64,000 nucleotides of DNA, from assembly GCA_963932145.1 (NCBI GenBank), contig OZ010574.1, positions 80,596,398 to 80,660,397 on the forward strand, in the 5' to 3' direction. Positions 55,389 to 64,000 of this stretch are shown in pieces. Under the pieces are notes generated by a model that saw nothing but the letters and a program-made list of their open reading frames with translations, did no database searches and had not been told where the DNA came from. Made by a program: the position numbers and the translations under genes. Each line of letters opens with the position of its first letter. Within the stretch, counting starts at the first letter, position 1. This DNA comes from Acanthosepion lycidas. Taxonomy: Eukaryota; Mollusca; Cephalopoda; Sepiida; Sepiidae.

Positions 55389-55625
55389 TATAATATATAT
55401 AATATATATATATATATATATAAATTTAAATATATATATATATATATCCAAATATAAAAGAACGAAAAGAATATAAATTCAAACGTTCATAACATTAATT
55501 TAAAGATATATATATAATATATATATATAAATTTAAATATATATATATATATATATATATATCCAAATATAAAAGAACGAAAAGAATATAAATTCAAACG
55601 TTCATAACAATAATTTAAAGAAAGG
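55324..55625. repeat. About 120-bp tandem repeat, three copies
   Basis: CCAAATATAAAAGAACGACA begins copies at 55324, 55448 and 55563 (124 and 115 bp apart). Copies 2 and 3 carry GAACGAAAAG and CAAACGTTC variants. The differences lie mainly in the internal TA runs. Confidence 0.95.
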
Positions 55626-55627
55626 AT

Positions 55628-55942
55628 CAATTCAACAAGTAGAGAAATAAATATTTAAACTGTTACAATGGAACATGCAAAGTGCTGCGACAAAAATGCA
55701 TATTTGTTACGACATTCAAAAAACGAAATGATTTCGATGCTCTCTAATCGAAAGAGAAATAAACACTAGCCAATCACAAGATCCGCGTCTTCTCCACACT
55801 GAAAAGAAGACGACATCCAAAACTTTTCCACTAACGCCGACAACTTAAAGAAATACACTTCCGCCGCAACAATAATATATCTTGCAAATCCATTAGATAA
55901 CTGTAACAAACGAATGAGTGAATGTTTGACGAGTCAAACGTC
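55628..55942 (+). promoter_or_regulatory. Putative promoter and 5' UTR
   Basis: A change to higher G+C and several CpG starts near 55760. TAGCCAATCACAAG at 55767-55780 contains a CCAAT box, and the region has no microsatellite. It precedes the exon-like ATG at 55943. An in-frame TGA at 55919-55921 lies just before a second in-frame ATG (55922). Transcription start is not determinable. Confidence 0.35.
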
Positions 55943-56043
55943 ATGGCGGCGGACACAAAAGTGGCGACCAGACTGGGAGCGAGGCTCGTATTCATTTGCA
56001 TAAGCGTATGCCTCACTGGCCTAAAAGCTGAGAGTTTGCAAGG
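55943..56043 (+). CDS. Candidate first coding exon of a secreted or membrane protein
   Basis: ATGGCGGCGGACACAAAAG has G at -3 and +4. Translation: MAADTKVATRLGARL followed by the hydrophobic LVFICISVCLTGL and LKA|ESLQG. That is a plausible signal peptide with a cleavage site after KA. The frame runs into CAAGG|GTAAGG, a splice-donor-like site at 56044. Reading on gives a TAA at once, so it would be exon 1 with phase 2 (33 codons plus two bases). The start could also be at 55922 (MFDESNV...). It is CpG-rich compared with its AT-rich neighbours. No downstream exon was identified and no family can be named. The minus strand is also open here. Confidence 0.4.
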
Positions 56044-56049
56044 GTAAGG

Positions 56050-56740
56050 CAGAAAAAAGGTGTCAAGCTGTGCGAAAGACACACGTGTTGTTCGGTTCGG
56101 TGTCGACTGCGGCGTAAGACTGGGCAGAAGAAGACGGAAAAGACAAAGACTTCAGTATTTTTCGCTACAGACTGATTACAATAACTTTATTAATATCTGA
56201 AACTATCAACTCATCAAAGAACGCGCCTAATTCCTCAAGCTAAGACCAAACATCGATCTCCCCTCCACCTTCGATAATATGAAAATGCAGAGATTGAAAT
56301 CTTATTACACGCCTGTAAATATTACATTACATTGACATCTTTTTTTAAATCCATTTTTAAAGAATCTAACTTATATCTATTTAATACAAAAGAATACATG
56401 CTTAAAGAGGTCAGTCATAAAGTAGGACCATGTGAGATCCCGCTGCACGGGCTGACCGCACAAAGGTGAATAATCCCACTAAATAGTCACATATACACAG
56501 TTACGAATACACATTACAATCCGATGACCGCTTAGGCATACAAGAATCTTCACAAATCTACATACACAGAATTATTTACGGTATTAATACATCAGATATA
56601 TGTCTGACCAATGAGAACTGAACTAAACATAACTGAAAATAACAGTGTTTTCTGTCTTTTTGTCTATTTTCTCCCAAACTCTGATGAAATTTTAATAAAT
56701 GTGAAACAGATTGATATACTTTTCTTATTTGTTCTTTATT
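56050..56740. other. Spacer, intron-like if the exon call is right
   Basis: G+C and CpG stay raised to about 56130 (CGTGTTGTTCGGTTCGGTG), then fall. A GATCCCGCTGCACGGGC hairpin-like sequence lies at about 56435-56452. No further exon recognised. Confidence 0.35.
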
Positions 56741-56742
56741 TT

Positions 56743-56776
<34 letters not shown>

Positions 56777-56940
56777 TAGATAGATAGATAGATAAATAAT
56801 GTATTGTATTATATTATATATATATTAATCATATTTTATTATATATATATATTAATTATATAATTTACATATATTAATCATATTTTATCATATATATATA
56901 TATATAATTTTTATATATATATAATTTGTTATTATATATA

Positions 56941-57010
<70 letters not shown>

Positions 57011-57045
57011 GTATATATATAAATATATATATATAATAACAAATT
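56743..57045. repeat. (TA)n/(GATA)n-rich tract
   Basis: Several TA runs separated by GATA repeats and ATTAATCATATTTTAT phrases that recur about three times (56825-56890). Confidence 0.9.
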
Positions 57046-57224
57046 CCTATAATGATGTGACAACTATAAAGTAAAAAATTAAAAAATTACTCAGTAAAGA
57101 ATTCAAACCTTGATTCTGAATTCATCCGTCCTCTTGTTATAATGTTAGGTAAGGAAAAAAAACAGAAAGCCGGGTTGAAAAAAATCTACCGGAATGAAAA
57201 AAAAAATGAATATATGTGTGTATG

Positions 57225-57225
57225 C

Positions 57226-57274
<49 letters not shown>

Positions 57275-57275
57275 T
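57225..57275. repeat. (GA)n microsatellite
   Basis: About 48 bp GA. A second short GA/GG-rich tract is at 57410-57435. Confidence 0.95.
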
Positions 57276-57279
57276 GGGA

Positions 57280-57725
57280 CAGAGTGGTGGGGTGAGAATT
57301 GACGTTATTCTGTTATACTAACAATAGAGAATGAATAATTGCGAGAAACTGTTAGATGTCAACGCTCGATGCCGCTTATACAAAAAGATAAACGGGAAAA
57401 GTCACAGAGACAGAAAGAGAGAGAGAGAGGGGGGAGGGAGAAAGACCCTCACGTACATATGGACGCACACATAAAAAACACGCTATAAATCTTTATGTAA
57501 AACTGCACTACTGTGGAATAATTAATTGTGCATAATTTAGCCTTATTGCGAAGAAAAATACCGGAAAAACATGACTTGACAAAGAGCATAAAGAAATTTA
57601 ACATAAAGTTTTACACGTTTCATGCATTTTCCTTTTTTTTTTCTTTTTATTCGGATAAAACTTTCTGCGATAAAAATTGGAAATACCTCTATTTAAGTCA
57701 GGTTTTAGTTAGATGATTTTTTTTT
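57280..57725. other. Spacer
   Basis: No feature beyond short purine runs. A 62-codon frame at 57528-57716 has no support. Confidence 0.35.
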
Positions 57726-57729
57726 CTCT

Positions 57730-58250
57730 GGCCGTAAATTTAAACCCAAAATTCATCTTGGGTTAGACAATGTTCAAGGAAACCAGCTGATCTGCCTTAA
57801 ACAATATTAGATTTTCTCTTGATGAGATCAGCCTGATGCGCTTTTGATCAGGTATCAGAAGACGTGCCACCCACCGAGCAAAAACCTTCGTCATGCCAAG
57901 TCCATCGTGAAGAATATTTTTAACTCTCTCAAGGTAAATGTTAATAGCATTGGCTATTTAATTTATAATCAATAGCCTTTCATCTATCACCATGTAACGA
58001 ACACGATCAACGATTTGCTTGGTTTTGGCGATTCCAGGAGGCCTAGACTTTGTTTCATCTTCAAGACAACTCTCTTCACCTCCTACATTCAGCTGCCCAC
58101 TTTTGAACTGTTTATAATGCTGGAACATCACCCATTAATGTAGCAATCATGTCAGAATAAATATCCTTGGGGGACAAAATATTTTCTGCAGGTAACTCCA
58201 CCATGCCCAAATTGTATCGATTTTCAAGGGAAGTCGCTATTTGTTAGTTT
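57730..58250 (-). pseudogene. Mariner transposase N-terminal half
   Basis: On minus: GGEESCLEDETKSRPPGIAK, VDRVRYMVIDERLLI, then a stop. Next come IANAINIYLERVKNILHDGL and GMTKVFARWVARLLIPDQKR, and the SSRENLILFK segment. The part ending in FLT-QDE-W is frameshifted at about 57760. The order HTH, 'vh.iv.ddrrl', 'LGMtKv.ARWVPrLLtpdQK' is that of mariner transposases. The catalytic D34D core is truncated after the first aspartate region. Inactive. Confidence 0.75.
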
Positions 58251-58254
58251 TGAA

Positions 58255-58540
58255 GTATTTTTTGGACCAGTCAGATGTAAGTTGACTTGAAATGAAACAA
58301 TGCAATTATTTATAAGAACATTTGAAATTAATGCATGGAAGATTATAGATCTTGCATCTCTCATTCATAGCAGCCTATAAACTTTTCATATCCCACCCTC
58401 GTATTACGTATACAGAGCACATTACTATTCACGAAATTAATGTTATTATGCATGAAGTACACCATAGCCATAAATTCTATTTAGTTTACCTTACTGCTCA
58501 CGAAATCTATTTTGCTCTGTACGAAATCTAACAATTTACT
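58255..58540. other. Spacer
   Basis: AT-rich, nothing recognised. Confidence 0.35.
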
Positions 58541-58544
58541 TGCG

Positions 58545-58702
58545 AAATTTACTTTATTATCCTTCAAATTTACCTTATTATCCATCAAATTTATTTTATT
58601 ATCCATCAAATTTACCTCATTAACCATCAAATTTACCTTATTATCCATCAAATTTAACTCATTATCAATTAAATTTACCTCATTATCTATTAAATTTACT
58701 TC
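58545..58702. repeat. 20-21 bp tandem repeat
   Basis: About seven copies of CATCAAATTTACCTTATTATC with variants (TTTATT, CCTCATTAA). They translate to repeating FTLLSIK-like peptides by chance. Confidence 0.95.
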
Positions 58703-58704
58703 TC

Positions 58705-59480
58705 ATAATGTTTCTTCTCTTACTGACGAATATTAAGCGAATGTCTCATTATCCTACTAGACAAAGATCAATCAAGAAAATATCTTCTTCACACGAATTG
58801 AATAGATTGAATGGACACCTTGTCTCCAGAAGATTTGATGTTGGAAACAATCTTTTAATACAAAGTATTAAACCAGTTATTCTTAATCTTCAAAAGTAAT
58901 AAAGCACTTAAACACCTAGACGTAGCAATATTTTTGTTTATTAAACTTAAATGAAAATAGACGATGGCAAAATAATTGTTACCTCGATTCTGTCGATAAT
59001 GCATCAAAAATTGACATATGAATGTCAAACTGAAGATCAGATAAAATATATATGCGGCTAAAAATAACTACGGTTTACTGAGTGCCTCGTTTTATAAAAT
59101 TAAATGTTTAGCCGAGCGATTAATTTATTCTCCCATAAGTTTTTCTTTGAAAGATATTTCAACCTAAAGTTTTGCATGTTCTTTATATAGAGTAATCAAA
59201 AAGTTTCGGACGGTTTATTAATACAAATTAAATTCTATTTGTTTTTTTGTTTTTTTAAATCCTGTCATAATTAAACACTATATACAACATTTCATTTCAC
59301 TATCTACTATCATCTTCCAGACAAATTCATAATTCCGTCCTCCAAGAACTGAAAATAACTGCTCTAGATGTTGTATTATTATCTTTGTTCATATCTATCC
59401 AAATCTATTCATATCTATGCATTTATCTATCTGTTTGCATATCTTAATCTGTTCATATCTGTTAGCCATCTATATCCGTG
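58705..59480. other. AT-rich spacer
   Basis: Short TATCTATTCATATCT iterations at 59380-59480. No gene recognised. Confidence 0.4.
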
Positions 59481-59486
59481 TATTTA

Positions 59487-59566
59487 TTAGGTTGGTGCAA
59501 AAATAATATCGTTTTTGACGTATTTTTTTTAACGTCAAAAACGATATTATTTTTGCACCAACCTAA
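59487..59566. mobile_element. Palindromic mariner-type MITE, copy 3 (80 bp)
   Basis: TTAGGTTGGTGCAAAAATAA ... and its perfect inverse around GACGTATTTTTTTTAACGTC, flanked by TA. The 80-bp form lacks the arm block GACGTAATAAT present in copies 2 and 4. The arms have no mismatches over about 35 bp, so the copy is probably young. Confidence 0.95.
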
Positions 59567-59569
59567 TAA

Positions 59570-60130
59570 TTCACCTGAGTTAAAATTTGGCAGCCAGGTT
59601 ATAACAACTTGCTAGAATACGTAACCAAAGCATGCAATCGAGCGTTATCCTGATTAAATATATACACTCTTTCTTTCGATTACTTTCGTAAACTTTTCAC
59701 TGATTGCTGTATTGATTTGGCCTATTTGGGCGAACAACTTGTTTGAATCTTTCATTTAGTTCTCTGGAAGGAGATAATTGAAGAGGATTCCTATCCAAAC
59801 ATGTATTAACAGTATCAGCTTTTTTACATGAAGCTCTAGTTTCAGAGTATTTACTGATGTTATAATTTACTAATGAAAGCGGATACTTTTCACATGTTTT
59901 ATGATTTCGTGTCTGGCATATTGTTGTACAGAATCCCCCTTTTTCATCACAGCAAAGGATTTGTTTAAACTCATTTGAAATCTACACATTTCGAAGTTCA
60001 ACAAATACCCTTGGGAAAGCTATTAATCCATCTCTTCCTCCACATCTCTCTCCCCAAATTGCGTCCTATGGCCTGGGATGTCAACTACTATAGGAGAATG
60101 ACAACTCTGAATTCAAAATCTCCAATTATG
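59570..60130. other. Spacer
   Basis: No gene recognised; an 85-codon frame at 59975-60232 overlaps the short dispersed motif below and is probably chance. Confidence 0.35.
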
Positions 60131-60200
60131 GGTAGACTCAGCTCTTCAACCTTGACTGGCAACCAATCTAGGAGAAAGAGAATTCTGAATTTAAACACAG
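60110..60200 (-). repeat. Short dispersed motif, copy 3 of 3
   Basis: On minus CTAGATTGGTTGCCAGTC and AAGGTTGAAGAGC correspond to 255-305. AATTCTGAATTTAAA and AACTCTGAATTCAAA flank it. Confidence 0.4.
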
Positions 60201-60405
60201 TATGTAACCCTGTTGAAGTGCATAATATGTAGCTAATGAAAGGATCGTGGATTTTACAAGGATTTTATAAACCCGACTGCGGTTGGTAATACGTGAATCT
60301 ACATAACAAGTGAAGTAGGATAACCAAGCTAGGGTAAATTATTTCCAACATAATGTACCATTTGAATATATTCCATTTATTAAGTAAAGATAAAATATAT
60401 CTTTT

Positions 60406-60407
<2 letters not shown>

Positions 60408-60460
<53 letters not shown>
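60408..60460. repeat. (TA)n microsatellite
   Basis: About 48 bp TA, 40 bp from the next MITE. Confidence 0.95.
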
Positions 60461-60461
<1 letters not shown>

Positions 60462-60499
60462 GAATTTTGTTTCTCTGTCGACTAACATCGTTCTTTTTA

Positions 60500-60601
60500 T
60501 TAGGTTAGTGCAAAAATAATGATGTAATAATGTCGTTTTTGACGTATTTTTTAACATCAAAAAACGACATTATTACGTCATTATTTTTTGCACCAACCTA
60601 A
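60500..60601. mobile_element. Palindromic mariner-type MITE, copy 4 (102 bp)
   Basis: Starts TTAGGTTAGTGCAAAAATAA and carries the long arm form (GATGTAATAATGTCG / CGACATTATTACGTC). Centre GACGTATTTTTTAACATC, flanked by TA. It has one or two arm mismatches and is the same subfamily as copy 2. Confidence 0.95.
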
Positions 60602-60604
60602 TAT

Positions 60605-61355
60605 AATTCAAGTCTTCCATACATTTTTATCATTCTCAAGAAAGTAAGTGTTACGCGACATGCAAGACACAAATCTGCCACTGGGTGGCATTCCACTAGC
60701 GTTTGCCGCTGGTGGCCCTATGTCGGGCTGCCGGAGTGTTCCTCTTGGCAATGTTACCACTGGCGGAGTGATGGAGGCCCGCCGGTGGCTGCCACTAGCG
60801 GCTTGCGTGTAGGGTATAAGCGTCTTTTCAAATCTTCCAAGAATCTTTTTTATTTAGACAATTTTGTAAACACTTGAATAAATGATACTTGTTGAATATG
60901 ATAGATAATTGAAAACCCCGCAGCCAAGATGTAATTATGTTTTCTTGGTCACCGTGGACAGTAATAATTACCATATCTGCTATCAAACCCAATTCGAAGT
61001 TTGATAATTCATTGAGCAGCCGATCAGTACCAGAGAACAAATATTTTTGTCATGTTATCTGTGGTTTCATGTCTTTTCAAAGACTATTGTTACTCATTGA
61101 ACACAGTCTCCACTAAATTCGAACTCGGTTTGCCAATTGAGTTTCAGAAAGCTCGTAAGCTGATTTTCGGAAGAGTCTGTTGGGAACTTTCCAAACAATT
61201 TAATCCTCGTATGTCTCTTCGTTCGTTGGGTGGGTGGGTGCTAGCGATAGAATCCATTCCTCTGATTGCAGTATTCGTGAAATCAGACAGATTCAATTGA
61301 TATCTAATATTGCAATATTGCTTCACTAATTTTTCTGATATTGAATAACACAAAT
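60605..61355. other. Spacer with a GC-rich patch
   Basis: 60680-60800 is GC-rich with repeated GCCACTGG/CCACTAGCG/GCCGCTGGTGG words, unlike its neighbours. The rest is AT-rich without coding signal. Confidence 0.4.
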
Positions 61356-61466
61356 GTGTGCAGAGACGAAGGAAGGAAGGAAGGAAGCAAAGGGGGGAAA
61401 AGAAACAGAAGAAAGAAAGAAAGAATACAGTCAAAGTAAGACAGAAAGAAAGAAAAACTGGCAGAC

Positions 61467-61497
<31 letters not shown>

Positions 61498-64000
61498 AAA
61501 TAGAGTCAATTTAAAGGACAGAAGAAATGAAGCAAGGAAGTAAATCATAAAATAAAAAAGGAAAGAAAGAAAACAGGCAAACAGAAAGAAAAAAGAAAGA
61601 AAGTAAACAGGCAAACAGAAATAGAAAAAGAAAGAAAGAAAACAGGCAAACAGAAAGAAAAAAGAAAGAAAGAAAACAGGCAAACAGAAAGAAAAAAGAA
61701 AGAAAGAAAACAGAAATAGAAAAAGAAAGAAAGAAAGAAAACAGGCAAGCAGAAAGAAAAAAGAAAGAAAGAAAACAGGCAAACAGAAATAAAAAAAGAA
61801 AGAAAGAAAACAGGCAAACAGAAATAAAAAAGAAAGAAAGAAAACGGGCAAACAGAAATAAAAAAGAAAGAAAGAAAACAGGCAAACAGAAATAAAAAAG
61901 AAAGAAAGAAAACGGGCAAACAGAAAGAAAAAAAAAGAAAGAAAACAGGCAAACAGAAATAAAAAAGAAAGAAAGAAAACAGGCAAACAGAAAGAAAAAA
62001 AAAAGAAAGAAAACAGGCACACAGAAATAAAAAAGAAAGAAAGAAAACGGGCAAACAGAAAGAAAAAAAAAAGAAAGAAAACAGGCAAACAGAAATAGAA
62101 AAAGAAAGAAAGAAAGAAAACAGGCAAGCAGAAAGAAAAAAGAAAGAAAGAAAACAGGCAAACAGAAATAAAAAAAGAAAGAAAGAAAACAGGCAAACAG
62201 AAATAAAAAAGAAAGAAAGAAAACAGGCAAACAGAAATAAAAAAGAAAGAAAGAAAACGGGCAAACAGAAATAAAAAAGAAAGAAAGAAAACAGGCAAAC
62301 AGAAATAAAAAAGAAAGAAAGAAAACAGGCAAACAGAAATAAAAAAGAAAGAAAGAAAACGGGCAAACAGAAATAAAAAAGAAAGAAAGAAAACAGGCAA
62401 ACAGAAATAAAAAAGAAAGAAAGAAAACGGGCAAACAGAAAGAAAAAAAAAGAAAGAAAACAGGCAAACAGAAAGAAAAAAGAAAGAAAGAAAACAGGCA
62501 AACAGAAAGAAAAAAAAAGAAAGAAAACAGGCAAACAGAAATAAAAAAGAAAGAAAGAAAACGGGCAAACAGAAAGAAAAAAAAAAGAAAGAAAACAGGC
62601 AAACAGAAATAGAAAAAGAAAGAAAGAAAGAAAACAGGGAAGCAGAAAGAAAAAAGAAAGAAAGAAAACAGGCAAACAGAAATAAAAAAAGAAAGAAAGA
62701 AAACAGGCAAACAGAAAGAAAAAAGAAAGAAAGAAAACAGGCAAACAGAAAGAAAAAAGAAAGAAAGAAAACAGGCAAACAGAAATAAAAAAGAAAGAAA
62801 GAAAACGGGCAAACAGAAATAAAAAAGAAAGAAAGAAAACAGGCAAACAGAAAGAAAAAAGAAAGAAAGAAAACAGGCAAACAGAAATAAAAAAGAAAGA
62901 AAGAAAACAGGCAAACAGAAAGAAAAAAAAAAGAAAGAAAACAGGCAAACAGAAAGAAAAAAGAAAGAAAGAAAACAGGCAAACAGAAATAAAAAAAGAA
63001 AGAAAGAAAACAGGCAAACAGTAAGAAAAAAGAAAGAAAGAAAACAGGCAAACAGAAATAAAAAAGAAAGAAAGAAAACAGGCAAACAGAAAGAAAAAAG
63101 AAAGAAAGAAAACAGGCAAACAGAAATAAAAAAGAAAGAAAGAAAACAGGCAAACAGAAATAAAAAAGAAAGAAAGAAAACGGGCAAACAGAAATAAAAA
63201 AGAAAGAAAGAAAACAGGCAAACAGAAAGAAAAAAGAAAGAAAGAAAACGGGCAAACAGAAAGAAAAAAAAAGAAAGAAAACAGGCAAACAGAAATAAAA
63301 AAGAAAGAAAGAAAACAGGCAAACAGAAAGAAAAAAAAAAGAAAGAAAACAGGCAAACAGAAATAAAAAAGAAAGAAAGAAAACGGGCAAACAGAAAGAA
63401 AAAAAAAAGAAAGAAAACAGGCAAACAGAAATAGAAAAAGAAAGAAAGAAAGAAAACAGGCAAGCAGAAAGAAAAAAGAAAGAAAGAAAACAGGCAAACA
63501 GAAATAAAAAAAGAAAGAAAGAAAGAAAACAGGCAAACAGAAATAAAAAAGAAAGAAAGAAAACGGGCAAACAGAAATAAAAAAGAAAGAAAGAAAACAG
63601 GCAAACAGAAATAAAAAAGAAAGAAAGAAAACGGGCAAACAGAAATAAAAAAGAAAGAAAGAAAACAGGCAAACAGAAATAAAAAAGAAAGAAAGAAAAC
63701 GGGCAAACAGAAAGAAAAAAAAAGAAAGAAAACAGGCAAACAGAAATAAAAAAGAAAGAAAGAAAACAGGCAAACAGAAAGAAAAAAGAAAGAAAGAAAA
63801 CAGGCAAACAGAAATAAAAAAAGAAAGAAAGAAAACAGGCAAACAAAAATAAAAAGAAAGAAAACAGGCAAACAGAAATAAAAAAGAAAGAAAGAAAACA
63901 GGCAAACAGAAAGAAAAAAAAAAGAAAGAAAACAGGCAAACAGAAATAAAAAAGAAAGAAAGAAAACGGGCAAACAGAAAGAAAAAAAAAAGAAAGAAAA
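61356..64000. repeat. 34-bp purine-rich minisatellite, continuing past the window
   Basis: After a GGAA/GAAA lead-in (61360-61545), the regular unit is AGGCAAACAGAAATAAAAAA + GAAAGAAAGAAAAC (34 bp, about 70 copies). Variants are AAAG for AAAT, GGGC for AGGC, and A-run length. The plus strand is almost all purine except for C in CAAACAG. The pyrimidine strand lacks TAA, TAG and TGA, so all three minus frames stay open for 2.4 kb. These are not genes. Confidence 0.97.

Noticed and set aside
55831..56082. 83-codon minus-strand frame overlapping the candidate exon
   Set aside because: It has no start context, splice sites or recognisable domain. The plus-strand reading has a signal peptide and donor. 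It remains an alternative.
58512..58736. 74-codon frame with repeating FTLLSIK peptides
   Set aside because: It follows the 20-21 bp A/T-rich tandem repeat and has no gene context.
61144..63973. Very long minus-strand open frames of up to about 930 codons
   Set aside because: They are translations of the 34-bp purine-rich minisatellite; all three frames are open for the same reason and the product is an F/L/S/C/V-only repeat.

Overview
This window looks like repeat-dense, AT-rich intergenic or intronic DNA of a large animal genome. Several signs point to a coleoid cephalopod, probably an octopus. These are many long (TA)n and (CA)n/(TA)n arrays, tRNA-derived SINEs sharing a 'TGTAATGGATA...GAGTTCGAATTC' head, and a mixture of RTE, CR1/jockey-like, Tx1-like and R2/R4-like LINEs, Penelope, Gypsy and mariner remnants. 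The organism call is an inference; no sequence search was possible. No prokaryotic operon, rRNA, canonical tRNA gene or CRISPR array was found.

Layout. 0-6 kb: SINE, Tx1-like LINE remnant on the minus strand with a second small copy inverted, and a pair of inverted unclassified repeats. 6-14 kb: a TIR-bearing mariner remnant carrying a LINE tail, microsatellites, SINEs and an RTE scrap. 14-19 kb: a palindromic mariner MITE, a CR1/jockey-like LINE tail, a 128-bp palindrome without a spacer, and a 676-bp deletion derivative of an LTR element with a perfect GTATG target duplication. 20-27 kb: RTE and CR1/jockey-like remnants, a CpG-richer island at 22 kb, a second MITE inside a (TA)n array, and a foldback mariner. 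27-30 kb: an RTE LINE split by a 910-bp solo LTR with a GCTAT target duplication. 30-37 kb: inverted-repeat elements, a mariner-family transposase pseudogene and a Penelope-like fragment. 37.8-50 kb: two different Gypsy elements on the minus strand, separated by a Tc1-like pseudogene and a 4.5-kb minisatellite whose core is an 86-bp trimeric higher-order repeat. 52-53 kb: the C-terminal part of an R2/R4-type LINE with zinc knuckle and endonuclease motifs. 55-60.6 kb: foldback ends, a palindrome with tandem copies, another mariner pseudogene and two more MITEs. 61.4-64 kb: a 34-bp purine-rich minisatellite that runs off the window.

Host genes. The only reasonable host coding candidate is a short first exon at about 55.9-56.04 kb on the plus strand. 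It has a good start context, a signal-peptide-like translation and a splice donor, and it lies in a CpG-richer patch with a CCAAT box upstream. A weaker candidate gene start lies in the 22.0-22.55 kb island. Everything else recognisable as protein is transposon-derived and broken by stops or frameshifts. The long open frames at the right end are artefacts of the purine-rich repeat.
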